Below are positions 26,176 to 32,107 of a DNA stretch of 32,107 nt, piece by piece (the stretch's first letter is position 1; every line of letters begins with the position of its first letter). A program made the position numbers and the translations under genes. This stretch comes from a virus. The notes beneath the pieces are model-generated. The model was given only the letters and a program-made list of their open reading frames with translations, was not told the origin of the DNA and ran no database searches. The stretch lies in IMG/VR virus record IMGVR_UViG_3300010354_000339, positions 1 to 32,107 of that record; one strand, written 5' to 3'.

Positions 26176-26746
26176 TTATTATCTCCTTGAATTGTTCAAT
26201 TGTTATGTTTGTAAAGTTTGGTTCTTTGCAGACTGGTTTATAATCTATGCCCTGCACTCTAGTAATTTTTGTATTTGGATATGTTTTGCACCAATGACGC
26301 AATCTGCTTTCCCATTGTGTGAGCATAAAATGTCCACCATTGTTTATTGGGCCTGGTTGATAATGTGTTGTACCTGCGTAGACATTATCTATATACTGAT
26401 TATGTGTTTGGTAATCAAATCCTATCATATAAATTTGTTGATGACCATTGCTACATGCTAATCTTAATGCGCCTGTACCACTATCACCCATAAACTTATC
26501 TTGTATCACAAAATTGATTGGTTCTCCGTTCTTATGTCTGTTATCCATCTTTGTACCATGCTGAGTATAAAATTTAGTCTTATAATGTGCTTTCTGATCT
26601 AATATTTCATCTGCTATGCCCATATCATGACTGATCAAATAGTCTGGTATGAAGTCACGGTACAATGCATTACAACCATATGTTGTAAAGATGTTTTGCA
26701 ATTGATGTAAGTCAAAGTTTAATCTACTTTTACCATTACCAATCAC
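26150..26746 (-). CDS. GNGxSR-motif protein, DUF115/MptE-like
   Basis: About 198 aa from a GTG at 26746. The N-terminus VIGNGKSRLNFDL is the glycine-rich signature of DUF115/MptE-like proteins, followed by TYGCNALYRDFIPDYLISHD, a typical second segment. Members act on nucleotide-activated or pterin substrates and include proteins linked to flagellin glycosylation. Longer starts exist (ATG 26818, TTG 26866), but they run through the 49-aa gene in another frame, so I prefer GTG. No good ribosome-binding site supports any of them. The family call is from the motif only. Confidence 0.65.
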   Translation of the reverse strand: MIGNGKSRLNFDLHQLQNIFTTYGCNALYRDFIPDYLISHDMGIADEILDQKAHYKTKFYTQHGTKMDNRHKNGEPINFVIQDKFMGDSGTGALRLACSNGHQQIYMIGFDYQTHNQYIDNVYAGTTHYQPGPINNGGHFMLTQWESRLRHWCKTYPNTKITRVQGIDYKPVCKEPNFTNITIEQFKEIINELHVTQG

Positions 26747-26753
26747 TAGTGCA

Positions 26754-26903
26754 TTATTTCTTTTTGTATCCACCAGTATATCCGCTTGCGTATGCTGCTC
26801 TTGCTTGCTTTTCAGCATCACTACGCTTTTTGTAGACTTTGCCGCTGCTACCCCATTGATAGCCAACTAACTTACCTTCTTTATAAACTCTATGTACTGG
26901 CAT
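26754..26903 (-). CDS. Conserved-looking 49-aa basic phage protein
   Basis: Starts ATG 26903, MPVHRVYKEGKLVGYQWGSS, and ends AAYASGYTGGYKKK. AGAGGT lies about 8 nt before the ATG. The pattern 'YQWGxSGKxY...A..QARAAYASGY' recurs in small proteins of phage genomes, by recall rather than by search. It is basic and Tyr-rich, with no known function. It overlaps alternative starts of the following GNGxSR gene. Confidence 0.75.
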   Translation of the reverse strand: MPVHRVYKEGKLVGYQWGSSGKVYKKRSDAEKQARAAYASGYTGGYKKK

Positions 26904-26920
26904 TGTGTGTACCTCTTATA

Positions 26921-27121
26921 TTATTTATGATTTTTACAGATATGCGTATCAAAGTTGTTATTGGCGTTTTTGTTGAAACCCCTATTACAAACGCTACAAC
27001 GACTGCCTATGACTTTCCAAATTTTGGTTGATTTTATATAGGCATAAGTGGTATTGATCATTCTAGTTCTAGAGTTCAATACTTTTTTAAGTTTATTTTG
27101 GTATAAGACATGATCCATCAT
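26921..27121 (-). CDS. Small zinc-finger-like protein
   Basis: A 66-aa basic protein with a C-terminal Cys/His set: CSVC (C42, C45), then THICKNH (H60, C62, H65), spaced as in a small zinc ribbon or C2H2-like finger. The first part is basic and helical. There is no clear ribosome-binding site, and two ATGs adjoin each other (27121 and 27118). It could be a nucleic-acid-binding regulator. Inferred from the motif. Confidence 0.6.
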   Translation of the reverse strand: MMDHVLYQNKLKKVLNSRTRMINTTYAYIKSTKIWKVIGSRCSVCNRGFNKNANNNFDTHICKNHK

Positions 27122-27141
27122 GTACTTATACCCAATATATT

Positions 27142-27567
27142 TTACATGTTGAACAGCCTTTGACGGAACTCAATCTTTTCCATGTCAGGTACATTTGGTT
27201 GTAATTGCAAGCCCTTGACTGCATCATAGATCAGTTCCATGTTCGCGCTAATGTTTTCTAATGCATCCATTTGTACTTGACTGAAATCGTTTTGATTGCC
27301 AAACATAAGATTATTAAGCAAGCCAGCGATAAAACTCTCAGGTGTGTTCCAACCATCTTTGCCCTTTGGTAATGTTTCTGTTCGTTTACCATACCACTGA
27401 TTGACAATGTTTTGTATGTCTCTGTTGCGTGACTTTTTAAGTTCGCCCATCAATGACATATATCTGATCAGTTCTTGCTGAACATAAGCCATGTCTTGTG
27501 CTTCTATTTTATTATATTGAGTTCTAGCACTAGTTGATTTCGGGTCGTAATTTATTATCTTTGCCAT
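27142..27567 (-). CDS. Hypothetical protein
   Basis: A 141-aa protein with a basic first half (helix around AYVQQELIRYMSLMGELKKS) and a mostly polar second half ending MEKIEFRQRLFNM. It lies 3 nt after the DUF5710 gene, with GGAG inside the end of that gene. No family is recognised. Confidence 0.7.
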   Translation of the reverse strand: MAKIINYDPKSTSARTQYNKIEAQDMAYVQQELIRYMSLMGELKKSRNRDIQNIVNQWYGKRTETLPKGKDGWNTPESFIAGLLNNLMFGNQNDFSQVQMDALENISANMELIYDAVKGLQLQPNVPDMEKIEFRQRLFNM

Positions 27568-27570
27568 GTG

Positions 27571-28020
27571 TTACTCCGTGTATGCTTGACGATTACCTTT
27601 GGTAGATAACCAATCATGTACCATGTCATAATCATCTTGATGAATATATTTATATAAATGCTCTAGTTGTGGATTTCCAGTGTGGGTATACCATGATTTT
27701 TCTTCTGGATGCCATCGTGCGCCATGGTTTTTGGCATAATCTTTTTCTTGAAATGAAACATTCAACCAAATTAATTTTTCTCCACTTGGTATATAAATGA
27801 AATGTGGTTTTGGTGTCTTAATTGCATTCCTATTGAAGTCATCTAAAAAATCACAATATAACATTTGTTTGTATCCCATATCAGTCCAATAATTGAGTTT
27901 ATCTTGGCTTGCCCAATTGATGGCTTGTTGACATGTATGGCAATATAATCTTGCCACATGTGATTTGTATTGTTTACCTGTAGGTATAATACTAATGAGA
28001 TGTGTATCATGTATATTCAT
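27571..28020 (-). CDS. DUF5710-domain protein, first gene of the late operon
   Basis: A 149-aa protein. Residues 83-113 (LIWLNVSFQEKDYAKNHGAR, then WHPEEKSWY) match the short DUF5710 domain (LxVxFxEKDxAKxxGARWxPxxKxWY), found next to primase- and antirestriction-type domains in plasmids and phages. Residues 27-30 (CHTC) may bind zinc. AGGAG lies 7 nt before the ATG. It is the first gene after the putative late promoter near 28050. The exact activity is unknown; nucleic-acid contact is a reasonable guess. Confidence 0.75.
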   Translation of the reverse strand: MNIHDTHLISIIPTGKQYKSHVARLYCHTCQQAINWASQDKLNYWTDMGYKQMLYCDFLDDFNRNAIKTPKPHFIYIPSGEKLIWLNVSFQEKDYAKNHGARWHPEEKSWYTHTGNPQLEHLYKYIHQDDYDMVHDWLSTKGNRQAYTE

Positions 28021-28045
28021 GTGTTACTCCTATATCCCTCAATGT

Positions 28046-28051
28046 ATTATA
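28046..28051 (-). promoter_or_regulatory. Candidate -10 element of the late promoter
   Basis: The minus strand reads TATAAT, 26 nt before the first late gene's ATG. No -35 match lies 16-18 nt upstream. Instead a dyad AGCAT-GA-ATGCT (28063-28074) occupies that place, which would suit a promoter depending on an activator. Confidence 0.4.
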
Positions 28052-28079
28052 TAACGAGTACCAGCATGAATGCTAGTGC

Positions 28080-28108
28080 TATGGGTTGGTATCAAATACC
28101 AACCCATA
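28080..28108. repeat. 29-bp perfect palindrome upstream of the late operon
   Basis: Two 13-bp arms (TATGGGTTGGTAT and its complement) flank CAA. It lies about 30 bp upstream of the putative -10 of the minus-strand operon. It could be an operator for a dimeric regulator, an activator site, or an RNA hairpin. It has no T-run, so it is a poor terminator. Confidence 0.7.
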
Positions 28109-28128
28109 ACAATAATATTAGTAAACAC

Positions 28129-28176
28129 ATCAGGTGAGTTGGCTGGTGAGCGATAGCGAACAAGCACTCACCTGAT
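28129..28176. repeat. 11-bp inverted repeat enclosing GTGAGCG-containing DNA
   Basis: ATCAGGTGAGT at 28129-28139 pairs with ACTCACCTGAT at 28166-28176, with 26 nt between. GTGAGCG inside the loop (28146-28152) recurs at 28266-28272 inside a CCCG/CGGG hairpin. A CTGCC-GCAT-GGCAG hairpin follows at 28181-28194. This may be a folded RNA or a protein-binding array. Confidence 0.6.
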
Positions 28177-28536
28177 AGCACTGCCGCATGGCAGGGCTTA
28201 CATACAAAATAATATGGTGAAATAATTAATTATGTGACCAAACAAGAACTACTCACTCACTGCCCGTGAGCGGGAACACACAGCGAAATCCGTGAATGTA
28301 AAACAGCACATACTTTATCCGCTCATTATTGCCATCATCAATGACATCACAGTTTGTTTTTGGGTCCAGTTGTTACTATTATCCAATAGTATCGTTGTGA
28401 TTAGCAACGCCTGTTAGCATCTATGAACAATGTTTGCGCGGTTTATAACTTTGACTTGCTGTATCGTCTATCGTATTACTACGACCCAAATCCTTTATTG
28501 TCAGTATTTGTATACTCTAGGATCTAGCAGTTGAAC

Positions 28537-28638
28537 CGTGTTATAGTTCGTAATTTTATTTATATAACATTTAAAATAACCAATAAAAAAACCCCATAAA
28601 ACGCTAAATTTTATGGGGCTACGAACTGGTATAACACG
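28537..28638. other. Long two-part stem enclosing an intrinsic terminator
   Basis: CGTGTTATA and GTTCGTA (28537-28552) pair with TACGAAC and TATAACACG (28620-28638), interrupted by a TGG bulge. Together they make a 16-bp stem around the terminator hairpin at 28592-28618. The total length is about 102 nt. The whole could be a small RNA or a replication/packaging signal. Confidence 0.6.
28585..28618 (-). terminator. Strong intrinsic terminator for leftward transcription
   Basis: On the minus strand CCCCATAAAA / TTTTATGGGG makes a 10-bp stem with a 7-nt loop, followed by seven T's. No minus-strand gene lies between it and 29564, so it best serves as the end of a transcript coming from the LamG/fibre genes. 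Confidence 0.85.
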
Positions 28639-28704
28639 ACCAGCACTCTTAGATGAGCAATAATATTTATGCCAAGAAAAAAGAGTGTAAAAACATATAA
28701 TATT

Positions 28705-28732
28705 TTTACCCATTTAATTAGACTTATATAAT
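28705..28732 (+). promoter_or_regulatory. Promoter for the 56-aa plus-strand gene
   Basis: TTTACC (28705-28710, four of six matches to TTGACA), 16 nt, then TATAAT (28727-28732). Transcription would start near 28739 and leave a leader of about 50 nt with a small CGCTG-A6-CAGCG hairpin (28755-28770) before the ribosome-binding site. Confidence 0.55.
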
Positions 28733-28788
28733 ATTAATTGATATTATATCTATACGCTGAAAAAACAGCGATACACAGGAGATAGAAA

Positions 28789-28959
28789 ATGGAAAAGTAT
28801 ACTTTACAAGATGTAGTAACAGAATTGAGTAATATTGAACAAGCAATTCTAAATCCTAATACAAATAGTTGGAATCAATCAATAGGTGACGAATTACATC
28901 AAATTGAATATCAACTAGGAAGAATAGCAGATAGTTTAGAAAAAATAGCAAATAAGTAA
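28789..28959 (+). CDS. Small hypothetical protein (56 aa), opposite strand to the operon
   Basis: MEKYTLQDVVTELSNIEQAI begins a 56-aa helical, acidic protein that ends SLEKIAN K. AGGAG (28777-28781) lies 7 nt before the ATG, the best-placed ribosome-binding site in this region. A promoter lies upstream and hairpins follow. Its leucine/isoleucine spacing suggests a small coiled-coil or dimerising protein. The family is unknown. It is transcribed opposite to the whole virion operon, so it may be an early gene or a regulator. Confidence 0.8.
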   Translation: MEKYTLQDVVTELSNIEQAILNPNTNSWNQSIGDELHQIEYQLGRIADSLEKIANK

Positions 28960-28966
28960 AAAGAAA

Positions 28967-28984
28967 GTCTCCCGAAAGGGAGAC
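28967..28984 (-). terminator. Hairpin after the 56-aa gene; terminator for leftward reading
   Basis: GTCTCCC GAAA GGGAGAC is a perfect 7-bp stem with a stable GAAA tetraloop (plus strand). On the minus strand it is followed by TTTCTTTTT, so it can stop leftward transcription. In the plus direction no T-run follows. Confidence 0.65.
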
Positions 28985-29031
28985 GATCTTCTGTGTAAGC
29001 GCAAGTTCATCTAAACTTCTAGACACTCTTT

Positions 29032-29061
29032 ATCCGTAGTGTGCGCAAAACGGATTTTTTT
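29032..29061 (+). terminator. Intrinsic terminator for the plus-strand 56-aa gene
   Basis: ATCCGT ... ACGGAT makes a 6-bp stem with a 12-nt loop, directly followed by seven T's (29055-29061). It is about 75 nt after the stop of the 56-aa gene. Confidence 0.75.
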
Positions 29062-29188
29062 AATTAATGTCTGGGATTAGCCCCAAAGTAAATCCTACCA
29101 ATAAGGAGTCTCTCATTAAGTTGCAAGGCTAATAATATCCCGCCCACGGATCAGACAAAGTGGGCATTAAATATTGTTGATGCGAAAG

Positions 29189-29215
29189 CAGGGTAGCACT
29201 CCCTGAGGGGTTTTT
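29189..29215 (+). promoter_or_regulatory. Possible attenuator: two competing hairpins before a T-run
   Basis: CAGGG/CCCTG (29189-29193 with 29201-29205) can form, or alternatively CCC/GGG in CTCCCTGAGGGG followed by TTTTT (29211-29215). The two exclude each other as in transcription attenuators. The stems are short, so this is tentative. It would act on the 52-aa gene downstream. Confidence 0.35.
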
Positions 29216-29223
29216 CTTGTGTG

Positions 29224-29250
29224 ATCCCGAGCAAGGTGCGCAATCGGGGT
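29224..29250 (+). other. CCCGA/TCGGG hairpin, copy 1
   Basis: ATCCCGA pairs with TCGGGGT (7 bp with one G-U), with a 13-nt loop that contains GCGCAA. A related hairpin lies directly before the next gene (29379-29399). Together they look like a repeated RNA element. Confidence 0.5.
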
Positions 29251-29378
29251 GTTAATTTTATAGTTTTTAACGAATTGCGATAAATAATTGTGTGTATCTA
29301 GACTTGCGGTGTTGTTCCGAAATATCCTAAGTTGTTAATTACCATGTAAAAAAATAGCAAGTCATTTGGAACTTCGGT

Positions 29379-29399
29379 CCCGAAAGCGCACATATCGGG
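29379..29399 (+). other. CCCGA/TCGGG hairpin, copy 2, next to the start of the 52-aa gene
   Basis: CCCGA and TCGGG enclose an 11-nt loop containing GCGCA. The hairpin ends 9 nt before the ATG at 29409, where a ribosome-binding site would be expected but is missing. It may control translation. Confidence 0.5.
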
Positions 29400-29408
29400 C
29401 TCTTGAAT

Positions 29409-29567
29409 ATGTCAGAAACAATATACACAATCAAATACCATGTAGAAGATACTGAACAGCGTGAAGTGTTCAATACTTTGGAAGAGGCACAAAACCAACT
29501 CAATGAAATGAGTGAAATGTGGCCTAATGCTGTTATTATCACAAAAATAATCGATAGTACAAATTAA
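29409..29567 (+). CDS. Small hypothetical protein (52 aa), convergent with the LamG gene
   Basis: MSETIYTIKYHVEDTEQREV continues to WPNAVIITKIID and ends at 29567. The alternating pattern (TIYTIKYHVEDT, helix EEAQNQLNEMSEM, then strand AVIITKII) looks like a small folded alpha/beta protein. No AGGAG-type site is seen; a hairpin lies just upstream instead. The stop overlaps the stop of the LamG gene on the other strand by four bases. The function is unknown. Confidence 0.7.
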   Translation: MSETIYTIKYHVEDTEQREVFNTLEEAQNQLNEMSEMWPNAVIITKIIDSTN

Positions 29568-30945
29568 TTATCTGGGAAAGCAGTTGTTGGTGGCGTGAAG
29601 TTAGCAGTATATCTTGCTATACCATTTGTAATACGCATTTGTCCCAAATATGCGTTTGGTCCACTTAATATATTACCACGCAATGGTACATTACCGCTGT
29701 TAACAACATTGCCCACACTATTACCATCTACATAAAATACAATATTGCTACCATCTCTTACTGCTGCTAGATGGTGCCAACTATTATCTCTATTATTTGC
29801 AGTAGTATAAACAGCACCACTATTAGATACTATACCAAAATTATAATTACCAGTACTTGGATTGACTGTTCTTATTTGTAGTGAAGTTGCACCTGAACCA
29901 CCATCAAATAATATTGCATTTGTATTTGATGTGCTATTGTCCATGTAGATAAATGCTTCTATAGTAAAATTACCAGTTGCAGTTGTATCAGTATTGCTGC
30001 TTGTATTATTTCTTGCTGGCCATATCAACACATTTGACACATTTGCTGCGCCCAAACTTTTGATTGTATTTGCACCAGTAAATTTTTGGTAAGTATTGCT
30101 TTGTTCTGCTATTGTACCAACTTGACGAATACCATGACCTTTTATACTGACATCATAGAATGCGCCTTCATCACCATTCATTAAGAATTGTGTATTGGCA
30201 TCACTAGTTAATGGAGTTCTTTGTGGTGTAAAGTTAGCAGTATATCTTGCAACATTACTTAATCTAGCACCAGCAACATAACCATAAAATTGATTATCAC
30301 CGGCGCCGGGGCCAGTACCGATACCACAACCCAAATTAAATGCACTAAAACTTAGTGTACCAGTGCTTGTCGCAGAACTTTGTCCTGCTAGATTACCATC
30401 AAAATAATATTTTAAATTATTACTTGCATTACCACTACGCACCAATGCCATATGTCTCCATACGCCATCATTGCTTGTAGTATTACTAGTAAAGTTAAAT
30501 GTTGGTCCACCATAACTATCAGCGCGCCATATATTAGCACGACCTGCTACTGGTTGATGACTAAAGAATCCACTGTTGTTTGCACTGATGATTGGGCTTG
30601 GATATGTGAATAATGGGCTATCGGTAGGAGCCATTGCCCAACATTCTACGGTAAAATCACCTGCATAAGTCGGTCCACCGCTACCAACACGCAATCCACC
30701 GCTGAATGTACCAGCATTATAATAACTTCCATAACTACCATTTGCATTTGCAGGATTTTTACCAGCATATGTTGCATATGTACCTACAGTAATAGAATAA
30801 TTGTTACTGCTAATATCTTTAAATGTTCTATCATTAATTTGACCACTATTATTAGTGTTCAATAATAAAATAACATTTGCCCAATTAGGATCACCTGATG
30901 GTGCTGGTGCTGGTTGTATCCAGAAAGTTTGTCTGCTTGAGAACA

Positions 30946-30946
<1 letters not shown>
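29564..30946 (-). CDS. LamG/concanavalin-like tail adhesin with two domains
   Basis: A 460-aa protein with two laminin-G-like (Laminin_G_3-type) jellyroll domains: FTVECWAMAP to ARYTANFTP (97-241) and FTIEAFIYMD to ARYTANFTP (326-452). Both show the WxHxAxVRxG strand (WRHMALVRSG, WHHLAAVRDG) and the YFDG / YVDG turn. These folds bind carbohydrates, so it is a likely receptor-binding tip partner of the giant fibre, to which it is coupled by TAATG. The two domains look like an internal duplication. It is the last gene of the leftward operon. Confidence 0.88.

Positions 30947-32107
<1,161 letters not shown>

Larger units (their letters stand above)
28021..28788. other. Noncoding structured region upstream of the late operon
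   Basis: 768 nt with no convincing gene. From left to right it holds a -10-like element for the minus strand, a 12-bp dyad, a 29-bp palindrome, an 11-bp inverted repeat enclosing 26 nt, two small hairpins with GC-rich stems, a long stem surrounding a terminator, and a promoter for a plus-strand gene. Three short open frames (28067, 28423, 28669) lack ribosome-binding sites. Confidence 0.7.
28960..29408. other. Structured intergenic region between the two plus-strand genes
   Basis: 449 nt without a convincing gene. It contains a bidirectional-type hairpin (28967-28984), a plus-strand terminator (29032-29061), GGGAT/ATCCC and TAGCC/GGCTA pairings around 29072-29144, a GCCCAC/GTGGGC hairpin near 29143-29166, an attenuator-like pair at 29189-29215, and two CCCGA/TCGGG hairpins. 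An ATG at 29067 opens only 21 codons without a ribosome-binding site. Confidence 0.6.

Noticed and set aside
28067-28138. 23-codon frame across the 29-bp palindrome
   Set aside because: The palindrome explains the sequence better and no ribosome-binding site is present.
28423-28527. 34-codon plus-strand frame
   Set aside because: No ribosome-binding site and unremarkable composition; noncoding structure is a better description of the area.
28669-28731. 20-codon frame MPRKKSVKTYNIFTHLIRLI
   Set aside because: No ribosome-binding site, and it covers the promoter of the 56-aa gene; a leader peptide cannot be excluded.
29067-29132. 21-codon frame after the plus-strand terminator
   Set aside because: It directly follows a T-run and has no ribosome-binding site.
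28021-29408. tRNA genes in the noncoding region
   Set aside because: I found no T-arm GTTCGA-type sequence with matching acceptor and anticodon stems on either strand.
29339-29542. 67-codon minus-strand frame
   Set aside because: It is antisense to the 52-aa plus-strand gene, whose product is more protein-like.

Overview
The window is AT-rich DNA of a tailed bacteriophage with a siphovirus-type, lambda-like long tail. Almost every gene lies on the minus strand, so the order below runs from high to low coordinates. Nothing names the host. The low GC content and the collagen/YadA/LamG-type fibre modules resemble uncultivated aquatic phages, but that is an impression rather than evidence.

Layout. 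(1) 28020-25137: eight or so short genes, mostly of unknown function, including a DUF5710 protein, a small zinc-finger protein, a 49-aa basic protein overlooked by a length cutoff, and a GNGxSR (DUF115/MptE-like) protein. (2) 25140-22441: an FkbM methyltransferase, then the small and large terminase subunits. (3) 22437-17150: an HNH nuclease, portal, scaffold, major capsid protein and two neck/connector candidates. (4) 17125-8386: major tail protein, a strong terminator, tail assembly chaperones with a canonical -1 frameshift site, an HK97-gp10-like protein, the tape measure, two tail-tip proteins, a GNAT-like protein and a gpJ-like tip protein. (5) 8362-1 and 32107-29564: fibre and adsorption proteins (collagen-like, YadA-head-like, beta-propeller-like, LamG). 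(6) 28021-29567: the only part not in the minus-strand operon. It holds two short plus-strand genes (56 and 52 aa) among many hairpins and terminators, with a probable late promoter facing left at its left edge.

The two ends of the window share 13 identical bases inside collagen-coding repeats. Merging them joins the 1384-codon open frame that runs off the left edge to the frame that enters from the right edge, with no break in frame or in the Gly-X-Y period. The simplest reading is a circularly permuted or circular molecule of 32,094 bp. In that case one ~31-kb late transcript starts near 28050, runs once round the circle and ends in the hairpin region near 28600-29000. The repeat makes this suggestive, not proven.

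The gene set is virion-centred: packaging, head, neck, tail and fibres are all present, but I see no polymerase, helicase, primase, integrase, repressor, holin or endolysin. If the molecule really is complete, that is its most unusual property. If not, a replication/lysis segment is missing at the repeat. Other points of interest are the GGGAAAA frameshift site, a sugar/methyl-type gene pair ahead of the terminase, a GNAT where lambda has its tail-tip peptidase, inserted mobile-looking domains in tail proteins, and the structured region 28021-29408.
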